The notes under the pieces are model-generated. The model saw only the letters and a list, made by a program, of their open reading frames with translations, was not told where the DNA came from and made no database searches. From Streptococcus viridans (lineage in GTDB: Bacteria; Bacillota; Bacilli; Lactobacillales; Streptococcaceae), in assembly GCF_900636365.1 (NCBI RefSeq), contig NZ_LR134266.1, positions 1,501,501 through 1,565,500 of the forward strand: 64,000 bases of DNA. The letters run 5' to 3'. Positions 55,482 through 64,000 of the stretch are shown one piece after another (positions within the stretch are counted from its first letter, which is position 1; each line of letters begins with the position of its first letter). A program made the translations under genes and the position numbers.

Positions 55482-56696
55482 TTATCGTTTGTATTGTTTT
55501 AAGAAACGGGTCATCTTCTCTTGAATTTGAGCCAATTCTTCCACTCGTGGAAGGTAAACAATCCGGAAATGATCTGGTTCTTTCCAGTTGAATCCACGTC
55601 CGTGAACCAAGAGAACCTTTTCTTGTTTCAAGAAATTCAAGACAAACTGCTCATCATCATCCACTCGGTACATCTCGCGATCAATCTTAGGGAAGATATA
55701 GAGACCAGCTTTTGGTTTGACAGCTGAAAGTCCTGGAATATCATTGATGGCCTTGTAGATAAAGTTCCGTTGTTCGTAAATTCGACCACCTGGGAGCAAG
55801 AGTTCATCCACTGACTGGTAGCCTCCCAAAGAAGTCTGTACCACTTGTTGGGCCAAGACATTTGAACACAGGCGCATATTAGAAAGCATGTTCAAACCTT
55901 CGATATAGCCCTTCACGTGGTGTTTTGGTCCAGACAAGACCATCCAGCCGACACGGAAGCCCGCGATGCGGTGTGATTTGGACAAACCGTTCATGCTGAC
56001 ACAGAACAAATCTGGCGCGAGACTAGCAATGGCTGTGTGTTTGGCTCCATCCATGACCAAGCGATCATAGATTTCATCTGCAAAGATAATCAAGCCATGT
56101 TGGCGAGCAATCTCGACAATTTCCAACAACACCTCATCTGGATAAAGCGCTCCGGTCGGGTTGTTAGGGTTGATCACGACGATAGCCTTGGTGTTCGATG
56201 TGATTTTTGACTTGATATCATCAATATCAGGATACCACTCAGCCTCTTCATCACAGACATAGTGCACTGCATTACCACCTGCTAGGCTGACCGCTGCTGT
56301 CCAAAGAGGATAGTCTGGCATTGGTACAAGTACTTCATCCCCATTATCCAGCAAGCCTTGCATAGACATCACGATTAGCTCACTAACACCATTTCCGATA
56401 TAGATATCATCAATCTCAACATTCGGAATCTTTTTCAATTGGCTATACTGCATAATGGCCTTACGAGCAGAAAAAATTCCTTTTGAATCCGAATACCCTT
56501 CACTATCCCGAGCATTCATAATCAAATCATGAATGACTTCGTCGGGAGCTGTAAACCCAAATTCAGCCGGATTTCCTGTATTTAAGCGAAGGATTTTCTC
56601 CCCGTTTGCCCGCATGCGCATCGCTTCTTCTAAGACTGGACCACGAATATCGTAAGCGACGTGCTCCAGTTTGACGGACTTATTGTATTCTTTCAT
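55482..56696 (-). CDS. PLP-dependent aminotransferase, AlaT-like
   Basis: 404 aa, class I/II aminotransferase. PLP-binding Lys in NGLSKSHRIAGFRVGW near residue 243, NPNNPTGALYP near 176, and FNWKEPDHFRIVYLP near the end. Most like alanine aminotransferases that make alanine from pyruvate and glutamate. Upstream of codY, but with its own terminator. Confidence 0.88.
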   Translation of the reverse strand: MKEYNKSVKLEHVAYDIRGPVLEEAMRMRANGEKILRLNTGNPAEFGFTAPDEVIHDLIMNARDSEGYSDSKGIFSARKAIMQYSQLKKIPNVEIDDIYIGNGVSELIVMSMQGLLDNGDEVLVPMPDYPLWTAAVSLAGGNAVHYVCDEEAEWYPDIDDIKSKITSNTKAIVVINPNNPTGALYPDEVLLEIVEIARQHGLIIFADEIYDRLVMDGAKHTAIASLAPDLFCVSMNGLSKSHRIAGFRVGWMVLSGPKHHVKGYIEGLNMLSNMRLCSNVLAQQVVQTSLGGYQSVDELLLPGGRIYEQRNFIYKAINDIPGLSAVKPKAGLYIFPKIDREMYRVDDDEQFVLNFLKQEKVLLVHGRGFNWKEPDHFRIVYLPRVEELAQIQEKMTRFLKQYKR

Positions 56697-56836
56697 GATT
56701 TTTTCCTCACTTTATCAAACTGCTTCCATTATACCACTAGTTAATCTCGAGTACAACTAAGCAACCTCTTTCATTCTCGATGAAATCCAATAGATATCTG
56801 ATTTGACCTTTACTTTCTATGGTAAAAGGTTTAAAA

Positions 56837-56842
56837 TATAAT
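56837..56842 (+). promoter_or_regulatory. -10 box of usp
   Basis: Perfect TATAAT about 70 bp upstream of the usp start; the -35 is weak. Confidence 0.45.
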
Positions 56843-56910
56843 TATAGGTAACATAAATGGGTTTATCCATTTCATTTTCACGTTTTTCAAGCAGTAAAGG
56901 AGGACGGAAC

Positions 56911-57363
56911 ATGTCTCAAAAATACGAAAACATCATGGTTGCAGTCGATGGATCTCGCGAAGCTGAACTCGCTTTTGAGAAGGGGGTCAATGTTGCGTTG
57001 CGAAACGGTTCTAAACTTACCCTTGCTCATGTCGTTGATACACGTGCTTTACAAAGTGTCTCTAGCTTTGATGCCGAGGTGTATGAAGGATTCCAAACAG
57101 AAGCCAATGAACTATTAGAAGGGTATATCAAGCGTGCAAAAGAAGCTGGCGTCCAAGATATTGCTTCGGTGGTTGAAATGGGAAATCCAAAAGTTCTCTT
57201 AGCAACTGATATCCCAGAAGCAGAAGGTGTTGACCTCATCATGGTTGGGGCGACTGGTCTAAATGCTTTTGAACGTTTACTAGTTGGTTCTTCTTCTGAA
57301 TATATCCTCCGCCATGCCAATGTCGATTTGTTAGTGGTTCGCGAATCAGAAAAGACCTTATAA
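56911..57363 (+). CDS. Universal stress protein, UspA family
   Basis: 150 aa from the ATG at 56911 with AGGAGG at 7-nt spacing; an in-frame ATG at 56857 is rejected. YENIMVAVDGSREAELAFE start and GATGLNAFERLLVGSSSEY near residue 120 form the ATP-binding Gx2Gx9GS loop, so an ATP-binding Usp. Stands alone. Confidence 0.93.
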   Translation: MSQKYENIMVAVDGSREAELAFEKGVNVALRNGSKLTLAHVVDTRALQSVSSFDAEVYEGFQTEANELLEGYIKRAKEAGVQDIASVVEMGNPKVLLATDIPEAEGVDLIMVGATGLNAFERLLVGSSSEYILRHANVDLLVVRESEKTL

Positions 57364-57378
57364 ACTTTATAAAAAACA

Positions 57379-57416
57379 AAAAGGTGTGAGGAAAATGAAT
57401 TTCCTCACACCTTTTT
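57379..57416. terminator. Bidirectional terminator usp/HAD gene
   Basis: AAAAAGGTGTGAGGAAA / TTTCCTCACACCTTTTT. The last codons and stop of the HAD gene lie inside the stem. Confidence 0.95.
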
Positions 57417-58817
57417 AGTTTCTGCAGATTCTACTGTTTTTTCAGAGCAATGTTTTTGATAAGCTTTGATTTGCCGTTCCAGCTCTTTTTGAATGGCTGG
57501 CTCAGGTGCATACTTTTCTTCCCAGTCGTCTGGTTTTAAAATTTTATGCGTGACTTCATCAAAGTGTGCCTGACCATCTGGGAAAATTTTCCCCATATTG
57601 GCGCGGTGAACAATCTCAAAGACCTCTTCAGGATCAACCCCCATTAGAACAAAACTACCATAAGTCAGATACAGCGTATCAATCAAGGCATCAACCTGCC
57701 CCACCAAGGAGATCTCAGCTGGATGTTTGCTACGAACCTTATTAGCTGCCTCATCTAGGGCTTGATGCAAGCTTTCAATTGAACGATCAAAGGTTACTTC
57801 ATCCTTGCTCGCTGCCCGAATAAATTCAACCAATTCCTCCTGCTTAAACATGGTTCGGTAAAGAGCCTCTTGATTGTCCCAGGCCTTTGGTTCTTCCTGA
57901 GTTTGACCATCCATGAGTTGATGGAAGGCTTTGACCGTATTAAAGTGATCGTCGCGACTAACAAACAGTGACTGATCCGTGATAATGCCAAAATGTTCCA
58001 GCGCTTTTTGGATCCCGTCTTTGGTATTACTGGTCGTCGTATGCTGAGCCACTTCTTTGACCCTGCTGGTTCCATTGCCCATCGCAATCGACAAGCCAAC
58101 ACCCGAGAGCATCTCTAAGTCATTATCCGAATCTCCAAAGGCCATCACCTGGTCCATTGAAAAGCCAAACTCCTCTCCTACAATCCGAATCCCTTCCATT
58201 TTTGAGTTGTCTGGATTGATAACGTCCGCCGCAAAGGGGCTGGAACGCGTAAATTTTAATTCAGGAAAAGCTTGCTCAACTTTTTGAGTGTCTTTAGGAC
58301 TAGCTAATAAGAGAACCTGATAAACCGGTCCTTGGGCAATTTGTTGCAGTTGCTTTTGATCCTGAGGGACAGCCTTGCTAACCACCTTGTTGAAGCCCTG
58401 ACTAACTGCCTTCGAAAAGCCTTTTGGTACAAACCGTGCAGACCATAGAGAAATCGGACTCAGACCAAAACTCATAATGCGAGAGCCTTCAACTCCATCT
58501 TCTGTTCCTAAGGCGATCTCAATACGATGTTTTTTTGCGTAGTCAATCAAGTCATGCAGATTCTTCTTATCAATTGGAGAAGCAGATAAGACCTTGTCCT
58601 TGGTAAAAATATACTGACCATTATAGGTGACCGCAAAATCAAAGTCATAGCGCTCGATAAAAGGACGGACAAAGAAGGGCCCTCGCCCTGTTGCCAAACC
58701 AACAAAAATTCCTTGTTCCTTTAAGGCGCGAATGGCTTTTTCAGTTGACTTCAAGACCATTCGACTATCATTGACCAAGGTTCCGTCAATGTCAAAAAAG
58801 ACCGCTTTTATTTCCAT
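57405..58817 (-). CDS. Cof-type HAD phosphatase fused to an all-alpha NTP pyrophosphatase domain
   Basis: 470 aa. Residues 1-285 are a Cof/HAD-IIB phosphatase (FFDIDGTLV at 8-16, GLATGRG near 40, GDSDNDLEML near 230). Residues about 300-440 resemble MazG/PRA-PH-like pyrophosphatases: LDEAANKV, then EISLVGQVDALIDTLYLTYG with the E/D metal ligands, then EVFEIVHRANMGKIFPDG, the pattern of Cof-like phosphohydrolase proteins of the DR2231 type. Suggests nucleotide clean-up followed by dephosphorylation in one protein. Substrate unknown. Confidence 0.85.
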   Translation of the reverse strand: MEIKAVFFDIDGTLVNDSRMVLKSTEKAIRALKEQGIFVGLATGRGPFFVRPFIERYDFDFAVTYNGQYIFTKDKVLSASPIDKKNLHDLIDYAKKHRIEIALGTEDGVEGSRIMSFGLSPISLWSARFVPKGFSKAVSQGFNKVVSKAVPQDQKQLQQIAQGPVYQVLLLASPKDTQKVEQAFPELKFTRSSPFAADVINPDNSKMEGIRIVGEEFGFSMDQVMAFGDSDNDLEMLSGVGLSIAMGNGTSRVKEVAQHTTTSNTKDGIQKALEHFGIITDQSLFVSRDDHFNTVKAFHQLMDGQTQEEPKAWDNQEALYRTMFKQEELVEFIRAASKDEVTFDRSIESLHQALDEAANKVRSKHPAEISLVGQVDALIDTLYLTYGSFVLMGVDPEEVFEIVHRANMGKIFPDGQAHFDEVTHKILKPDDWEEKYAPEPAIQKELERQIKAYQKHCSEKTVESAETKKV

Positions 58818-58881
58818 GATGACTGCTTTCTTTCCGTTTTATGATACAATAAATTATAACACACATTCCAAGGAGACACAC

Positions 58882-59844
58882 ATGATTAAGAAAATTTTGG
58901 CCCTTCATACAGGAGGGACCATCTCCATGCAGGCGGATGCCTCTGGAGCTGTCGTGACCAATTCATCCAATCCTATGAACCATGTTGATCTGTCACTGGC
59001 AGGAATTGAGCTTACTTCAGAAGATTTTTTAAATTTACCCAGCCCTCATGTAACTCCTCAGCACATGTTGCAGCTCTATCATAAGATTCAGAAAGAGGCT
59101 TCCCAGTATGATGGGATTGTCATTACCCATGGTACCGATACTCTTGAAGAAACAGCCTACTTCTTAGATACCATGGACTTGCCAACTATTTCAGTAGTCC
59201 TGACAGGAGCCATGAGAAGCTCCAATGAATTAGGAAGCGACGGCGTCTATAACTATCTGACTGCCATCCGAGTTGCAGCAGATCCCAAATCACAAGACAA
59301 GGGTGTCTTGGTCGTGATGAATGATGAAGTCCATGCAGCCAAGTACGTGACCAAAACACATACCACCAATGTCAGCACCTTCCAAACCCCCACACATGGC
59401 CCTCTAGGCTTGGTCATGAAAAAAGAAGTTCTTTTCTTCAAAACAGCAGAACCCCGTGTGCGTTTTGATTTGCAAGAAATCAAGGGAGTTGTCCCCATCA
59501 TTTCAGCCTATGCTGGCATGAAAACAGAAGTCCTTGACCTACTAGATGTCCAGCAAATGGATGGTTTGATCATTGAAGCCTTTGGAGCTGGGAATCTTCC
59601 AAAGGAAGTGGCTGAGAAACTCTTTGAATTTCAAGAGGCTGGCCTTCCTATTGCCTTGGTGTCCCGTTGCTTCAATGGAATTGCGGAACCTGTCTATGCT
59701 TACGATGGGGGCGGAGTCAACCTTCACGAGCACGGCATCTTCTTTGTCAAAGAGCTCAATGCAGCTAAGGCCCGGCTGAAACTATTGATTGCTCTCAATG
59801 CCGGATTAAAAGGCGATGAATTGAGAGACTATATAGAAGGTTAA
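58882..59844 (+). CDS. ansA: L-asparaginase, type I
   Basis: 320 aa from the ATG at 58882 (AAGGAG upstream); the frame to 58732 overlaps the divergent HAD gene and is rejected. Hydrolyses asparagine to aspartate and ammonia. First active Thr in LHTGGTISM at 7-15, second in THGTDTLEETAYF near 83-95, and the Lys that completes the triad near residue 160. No signal peptide. Extended -10 TGATACAAT at 58842-58850. Confidence 0.93.
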   Translation: MIKKILALHTGGTISMQADASGAVVTNSSNPMNHVDLSLAGIELTSEDFLNLPSPHVTPQHMLQLYHKIQKEASQYDGIVITHGTDTLEETAYFLDTMDLPTISVVLTGAMRSSNELGSDGVYNYLTAIRVAADPKSQDKGVLVVMNDEVHAAKYVTKTHTTNVSTFQTPTHGPLGLVMKKEVLFFKTAEPRVRFDLQEIKGVVPIISAYAGMKTEVLDLLDVQQMDGLIIEAFGAGNLPKEVAEKLFEFQEAGLPIALVSRCFNGIAEPVYAYDGGGVNLHEHGIFFVKELNAAKARLKLLIALNAGLKGDELRDYIEG

Positions 59845-59889
59845 AATATAGATAGAAGGCACGATGATGGATACATCCACCTTTTGTAT

Positions 59890-59952
59890 TTAAAAATAGC
59901 TCTGATGGACTGAGATAATGATTGACAAGATGAATTTTAACATGGTTCGCAT
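59890..59952 (-). CDS. Candidate 20-residue hydrophobic peptide
   Basis: Start MRTMLKFILSIIISVHQ, 20 codons. TATAAT (59981-59986, - strand) and an AGAGG ribosome binding site at 8-nt spacing precede it. Short and possibly the remnant of a longer small membrane protein. Lies in the otherwise gene-free stretch 59845-60204. No homologue recognised. Confidence 0.3.
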   Translation of the reverse strand: MRTMLKFILSIIISVHQSYF

Positions 59953-60013
59953 AGCTAAGACCTCTTTTCTATTTTTTACGATTATAGGTCCACAAACTTA
60001 AATTAAGATAAAA

Positions 60014-60195
60014 AGAGAGTGGGACAGAAATCGGTAATTCGTTAGAATTCGATTTCATCGTCCCACCTCCGCACAGTTGAGTAGGGCTATAAAAGCTGAT
60101 GAAATCAGCGTAGTAGAGCCTACTCAACCACTGCGTCTTGCTCGACAATCCAAAGACAATTGAGAGGCCGGACTTTCGTCCTAGCCTCTTTTTCT
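60014..60195 (+). repeat. 180-bp structured intergenic repeat, copy B (ends in a terminator)
   Basis: Second copy of the repeat at 12008-12188. The GTGGGAC / GTCCCAC and GTTGAGT / ACTCAAC hairpins are kept, with a compensated change at the base of the second (AGGGCT / AGCCT). Ends with GAGGCCGGAC / GTCCTAGCCTC and TTTTT, a terminator pointing rightward at the 3' end of the ansA region. Confidence 0.85.
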
Positions 60196-60204
60196 TATCA
60201 CTTC

Positions 60205-62220
60205 TTAATCCAGGTGTTCTTTCTGTTCCAAATGCAGAGACAGACAGTGCCAGTCTGAGTGTTCACGCCAATTAGGAGTTGTCACCACTTGAACAGCTAC
60301 CTTTCGCGCTTCCTCTAAAATCGGATAATCTTCAATGAGGTTGGCCACTTGAAATTCTGGTATACCTGATTGACGCGTTCCAAAGATTTCCCCAGAGCCT
60401 CGTAGCTTGAGGTCTTCTTCTGCCAAGACAAACCCATTGGTTGTTTCGGTCATGATTTTCATTCGTCGCTTGCCTGATTCTGTTTTAGGATTGGCAACTA
60501 ATACTGCGTAAGACTGCTTATCACCACGTCCTACCCGACCTCTCAGCTGGTGCAATTGGCTCAATCCAAAGCGGTCTGCATCCATGATAATCATGACGGT
60601 GGCATTGGGAACATTAACTCCAACCTCGATAACAGTTGTAGAAACTAGTAAGTCAATTTCTCCTTGCTTAAAGGCTTGCATAATGGCGTCTTTTTCTTCC
60701 CCCTTCATCTTACCATGGAGGAGGGCAATACGGACACGATCCCCGAAGTAAGCAATCAATTCTTCCTCTAAGGCAATAGCGTTTTTAAGGTCCAAGGCTT
60801 CAGATTCTTCAATCAAAGGAGAAATAACATAGGCTTGGGAACCTTTTTGAATTTCTTTGACCAGCCAATCCAAAACCAAGTTTAACTGTTGGTGCTTGAC
60901 CCATCGGGTGATGATTTCTTTTCGACCAGCTGGCATTTGATCGATGATGGAAACGTCCATATCTCCAAAAGCAGTGATTGCCAGGGTCCGAGGGATTGGG
61001 GTCGCTGTCATCATCAAGACATCCGGATTTTGGCCCTTTTCACGCAGGACCCGTCTTTGGGCCACACCAAAACGGTGCTGCTCATCAATAATGACCAAGC
61101 CTAAATCATGAAAATGAACCCCCTCCTGAATCAAGGCATGGGTTCCCACAACAAGATCCACTTGCCCTGACTTAATCAAATCCAACCGTTCTCGTCTCTC
61201 CGCAGCTTTTAGACTTCCTGTCAAAAGAAGGATTCTAAGGTTAGAAAAAAGAGAGGTCAAACTTTGTAAATGTTGCTCGGCCAAAATTTCTGTCGGTACC
61301 ATCAAAGCCGCTTGTTTGCCAGCTGTCACAGTAGCATACATGGCTAATCCAGCAACGACGGTTTTTCCACTTCCAACGTCCCCTTGCAAGAGACGATTCA
61401 TGTGGTAAGGAGAACGCATATCTGCTAGAATTTCGCTCAGACTTCTCTCCTGGGCTTCTGTCAAAGCAAAGGGAAGACTAGCTTGAAGAGCTTTTAGCTT
61501 CTTCTCATCCCAATCCAGCACGATTCCCTGTCCGACGGAACGATTTTCTTCCTTCAAGACCTGCAGTTGCAATTGGAAAAAGAGCAGTTCCTCAAATTTT
61601 ACTCGTCTCAGAGCCTGCTTGTATTCCTCAAGATCCTTTGGAAAATGCATGGCTCTGACTGCTTGTCTGCGAGAAAGCAGATGATACTTGTCCATTAAGA
61701 TTTGGGGGAGATTTTCTTCCAACAGTTGATCCAATCCAGCTTCAAAAGCTGTTTTAATGACCTTTACTAAGGCAGACTGACTCACCCCTTGAGACAAGCG
61801 GTAGACCGGTTGGAGGTCATCTTCGACTTGCGCTAACAGTTTCATTCCTGTCAAGGTTCCCTTGGCTTTGTCCCATTTACCAAAGACAGCCACCGTTTGC
61901 CCCAGTTCAATCTTGTCCGCTAGATAGGGCTGGTTAAAGAAACTAACTGCTAGGACCAGCTCCCCTTGTTTAATAGTGAAGCGAAGACGGTTACGCTTGT
62001 AACCATAGTATTGGACATTGGCTGGAGTAGCGACAAGTCCAGAAACAACGGCTTTTTCTCCATCTTCTAGGTCTAAAACATTTTTTGATTTAAAATCTTC
62101 ATACCGAAATGGGAAGTAAAGTAAGAGATCTTCAACCGTTTCGATACCCAATTTCTTGTATTTCTCTGCTGATTTTGGTCCAATTCCTGGTAGGACAGAG
62201 AGTGGTTGGTGTAAGTTCAT
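60205..62220 (-). CDS. recG: ATP-dependent DNA helicase RecG
   Basis: 671 aa. N-terminal wedge/OB region (about 60-160), Walker A GDVGSGKTVVAGLA near residue 280, DEQHRFG near 377, and motif VI QLRGRVGRG near 563. Remodels stalled forks and Holliday junctions. AGGAGG ribosome binding site. Order acpS-alr-recG as in other streptococci. Confidence 0.97.
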   Translation of the reverse strand: MNLHQPLSVLPGIGPKSAEKYKKLGIETVEDLLLYFPFRYEDFKSKNVLDLEDGEKAVVSGLVATPANVQYYGYKRNRLRFTIKQGELVLAVSFFNQPYLADKIELGQTVAVFGKWDKAKGTLTGMKLLAQVEDDLQPVYRLSQGVSQSALVKVIKTAFEAGLDQLLEENLPQILMDKYHLLSRRQAVRAMHFPKDLEEYKQALRRVKFEELLFFQLQLQVLKEENRSVGQGIVLDWDEKKLKALQASLPFALTEAQERSLSEILADMRSPYHMNRLLQGDVGSGKTVVAGLAMYATVTAGKQAALMVPTEILAEQHLQSLTSLFSNLRILLLTGSLKAAERRERLDLIKSGQVDLVVGTHALIQEGVHFHDLGLVIIDEQHRFGVAQRRVLREKGQNPDVLMMTATPIPRTLAITAFGDMDVSIIDQMPAGRKEIITRWVKHQQLNLVLDWLVKEIQKGSQAYVISPLIEESEALDLKNAIALEEELIAYFGDRVRIALLHGKMKGEEKDAIMQAFKQGEIDLLVSTTVIEVGVNVPNATVMIIMDADRFGLSQLHQLRGRVGRGDKQSYAVLVANPKTESGKRRMKIMTETTNGFVLAEEDLKLRGSGEIFGTRQSGIPEFQVANLIEDYPILEEARKVAVQVVTTPNWREHSDWHCLSLHLEQKEHLD

Positions 62221-62317
62221 TCATTCCTCCTAGATAAGAAAGGAGGCTGGGACATTCGTCTTCAACCTCTTTCATCTCGAACTTTTTATGAAAGGAAGCT
62301 AGGAAAAGACAAACAGC

Positions 62318-63445
62318 TTACTTCCCACTATCTTCCTTTGTTGGACGATAAACTCTTGGGACGCGATCGCTCAAGACACAAACAACCTCATAGTTGATCG
62401 TGCCTCTATAATCTGCTACGTCCGTTGTCGTTATAGCTAGATCACCATCCACTCCGATCAATACTACCTTGGTCCCAATCGGGTAGGCCTTCGGTAGGCG
62501 AATGGTGATTTGGTCCATGGATACGCGACCGACAATCGGGCAAAATTGCCCATCAACAAGGACATGAAAACCTTGCATATCTCTGGTCCAGCCATCTGCA
62601 TAGCCAATCGGAATGGTCCCAATCCACTCTTCATCACTAGTCTGATAGGTCGCTCCATAGCCAACTGTCTGCCCCACTTCTAGTGGCTTGACATGCACCA
62701 ATTCTGTTTCCAAACTCAAAGCAGGACGGATGTCATAGGGAAGTTCTAACTCTCTTCCACTTGGATTGAGGCCATACATGACATCGCCCAGTCGGACCGC
62801 ATTAAATATGGTATCAGCATGCCATAAAGTTGTTGCTGAATTGCTAGCATGAACGATTTTCGGAGTAAAGGGCAAGAGCTCCAACAAGCACTTAAATCGT
62901 TGCAATTGGTTTTGAAAATGGCGGTCATCTTTCTCATCAGCTGTTGCAAAATGAGTAAAGATCCCTTCCACTTCTGCTCCATGGTCTCTTAATAAAATCA
63001 TGGCTTCTTGCAAGTCTTCTGCTGAACGGAAACCAATTCGTCCCATTCCTGAATCCACTTTTATATGAACCTTCAACCCACTCAAATCAGTCTTTTTAGC
63101 TAACAAAGCTTTCAACCACTCGAGACTAGCCACTGTATAGCGAATTCCCTCTTTGATGGCAATCGCAACGTGTTCTACTGGTGCAACACCCAAAATTAAG
63201 ATCGGCTTTTCACCTGCTACTTGGCGAACTTCCAAGGCTTCATCTAGGTTGGAGACACAAAAAGCATCTATTAGTGGCAATAAACGTTCTACCACTGGCA
63301 CAACCCCATGGCCGTAGGCATTAGCCTTGACAACTGCAAAAGTCAAGGTCTCTTTCGGAATATGGGCTTGTATTTGTTGAACATTATAGGCAATAGCCTC
63401 TACATCCACATATGCTCGCGTTGGTCTATGTAAACTAGCTTTCAT
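62318..63445 (-). CDS. alr: Alanine racemase
   Basis: 375 aa from the ATG at 63445 (GGAGG upstream). Supplies D-alanine for cell wall. PLP Lys in [12 protein letters not shown] near residue 40, the opposite catalytic Tyr in VGYGATYQ near 262, and [10 protein letters not shown]. Overlaps the end of acpS by 11 bp. Confidence 0.97.
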   Translation of the reverse strand: MKASLHRPTRAYVDVEAIAYNVQQIQAHIPKETLTFAVVKANAYGHGVVPVVERLLPLIDAFCVSNLDEALEVRQVAGEKPILILGVAPVEHVAIAIKEGIRYTVASLEWLKALLAKKTDLSGLKVHIKVDSGMGRIGFRSAEDLQEAMILLRDHGAEVEGIFTHFATADEKDDRHFQNQLQRFKCLLELLPFTPKIVHASNSATTLWHADTIFNAVRLGDVMYGLNPSGRELELPYDIRPALSLETELVHVKPLEVGQTVGYGATYQTSDEEWIGTIPIGYADGWTRDMQGFHVLVDGQFCPIVGRVSMDQITIRLPKAYPIGTKVVLIGVDGDLAITTTDVADYRGTINYEVVCVLSDRVPRVYRPTKEDSGK

Positions 63446-63797
63446 TTCTTTCCTCCAAAATGACACTGGTCGAAACTAAATCGCCTGAGTGACTAATCGA
63501 TACCCAAATCTTTCCACTAAAAGGAGCTTTTGAAAAATAAGGAGCTCCTTTTTGATTGGTTAAAATTTCCAAATCCTGAAATCCTACTGGACCAATTCCT
63601 GTTCCCCAAGCCTTGGAAAAGGCTTCTTTGGCAGACCATCGACCTGCCAGGTATTCCATTTTCCGTTTTCCAGATAATTGGTCGAACCGTTCTCGTTCCG
63701 TCTCTGTCAATACCTTGGAAGCAAATCTCGGATGTCTCTGGTAGGCCTCTTCAATGGATTGGATCGATTCGATATCTATCCCATGTCCAACAATCAT
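63435..63797 (-). CDS. acpS: Holo-[acyl-carrier-protein] synthase
   Basis: 120 aa. Transfers phosphopantetheine from CoA to apo-[11 protein letters not shown] at 5-12 and [20 protein letters not shown] near 50-70 are the Mg/CoA motifs. Confidence 0.97.
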   Translation of the reverse strand: MIVGHGIDIESIQSIEEAYQRHPRFASKVLTETERERFDQLSGKRKMEYLAGRWSAKEAFSKAWGTGIGPVGFQDLEILTNQKGAPYFSKAPFSGKIWVSISHSGDLVSTSVILEERNES

Positions 63798-63845
63798 ATC
63801 TTTTCCTCTTTAATGATTCTCTATCAGCAACTCTATTTAAGAAGG

Positions 63846-63878
63846 AAAGGGCTGAGAATGTTTTCTCCAGCCCTCTCC
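63846..63878 (-). terminator. Likely terminator after the DAHP synthase gene
   Basis: - strand AGGGCTG / CAGCCCT followed by TTCCTTCTT. The tail is only moderately T-rich, so acpS may be partly read through. Confidence 0.6.
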
Positions 63879-63880
63879 TC

Positions 63881-64000
63881 TTATTCAGCTACATACTGAT
63901 AAATTTCTCGTACTAAGCTTTCTGTCTTTTCCCAACCCAAGCATGGGTCTGTGATCGATTGACCAAATACTTCTGGTTGATCTTGACGACCGTCCTCTAG
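63881..64000 (-). CDS. 3-deoxy-7-phosphoheptulonate synthase, C-terminal end only
   Basis: The last 39 codons are visible: LEDGRQDQPEVFGQSITD followed by PCLGWEKTESLVREIYQYVAE and stop. QSITDPCLGW is the C-terminal motif of class I (AroG-type) DAHP synthases, the first step of the shikimate pathway. Position upstream of acpS-alr-recG agrees with other streptococci. The 5' part lies beyond the window. Confidence 0.88.
   Translation of the reverse strand, partial: LEDGRQDQPEVFGQSITDPCLGWEKTESLVREIYQYVAE

Noticed and set aside
56720..56910. Leader of usp considered as a Lacto-usp type structured RNA
   Set aside because: I could not find convincing paired elements in these 190 bases; only a -10 box is supported.
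1..64000. CRISPR arrays, rRNA/tRNA genes, prophage, complete IS elements
   Set aside because: No regularly spaced repeats, no RNA gene folds and no transposase, integrase or phage structural genes were seen in the window.

Overview
The window is a continuous piece of a Firmicutes chromosome that I assign to the genus Streptococcus, most likely an oral Mitis/Sanguinis-group species. The evidence is the gene content and order: gnd followed by the orphan regulator ritR; the tcyA-metQ-M20 peptidase-metN-metI operon; yqeG-yqeH-yhbY-nadD-yqeK-rsfS-tmcAL; codY-pncA; gatCAB; and aroG-acpS-alr-recG. A YSIRK-like/LPXTG surface pullulanase and moderately AT-rich DNA with AGGAGG ribosome binding sites agree with this. 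The species cannot be fixed from the sequence alone. No rRNA, tRNA, prophage, complete IS or CRISPR array was seen.

Layout. 1-3.1 kb: nitroreductase (cut by the window edge), the helicase-loading genes dnaI and dnaB, and nrdR. 3.1-6.5 kb: an EEP-family hydrolase and the glucose PTS ptsG with two cre sites. 6.5-11 kb: ritR, gnd, a flotillin and a YceD-like protein. 11-13.7 kb: an Rgg regulator, a small ORF and an MFS exporter. 14-18 kb: htpX, lemA, rsmG, a PfkB kinase and an SDR. 18-21.4 kb: an ECF transporter energising module (EcfT plus a fused double ATPase) with a nucleoside phosphorylase. 21.4-23.2 kb: pyrP behind a PyrR attenuator. 23-26.6 kb: a DUF4299-like protein, trhO and an XRE/membrane-protein pair. 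26.7-33.8 kb: an eight-gene sulfur amino acid operon that includes a SAM hydrolase and two predicted ECF S components. 33.8-36.5 kb: an M20 amidohydrolase, yebC and the YefM-YoeB toxin-antitoxin pair. 36.7-43.2 kb: the ribosome-assembly/NAD cluster. 43.4-50.5 kb: a TVP38 protein, an EamA transporter, the pullulanase, butanediol dehydrogenase and a small membrane protein. 50.6-57.4 kb: gatCAB, pncA, codY, an aminotransferase and usp. 57.4-64 kb: a HAD/NTP-pyrophosphatase fusion, asparaginase, recG, alr, acpS and the 3' end of a DAHP synthase gene.

Functional themes. Carbon control is visible as cre sites at ptsG and the pullulanase gene. Nitrogen and sulfur control is visible as a CodY box upstream of codY and a CmbR-type palindrome upstream of the cystine/methionine operon. 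The eight-gene operon joins cystine and methionine import, peptide or acyl-amino-acid cleavage, and SAM breakdown. The unlinked EcfA/EcfT-nucleoside phosphorylase operon could energise the orphan S components.

The most unusual signal is intergenic. A family of about 140-nt structured elements (three on the + strand at 13.7, 24.2 and 25.6 kb, one on the - strand at 41.4 kb) keeps the same multi-stem fold while the stem sequences change in a compensatory way. Each of the three + strand copies lies in an approximately 250-420 bp unit with TIR-like ends, placed between two copies of the terminator hairpin of the neighbouring - strand gene. This suggests a mobile structured element that targets intrinsic terminators. 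A second repeat of about 180 bp occurs at 12.0 and 60.0 kb.
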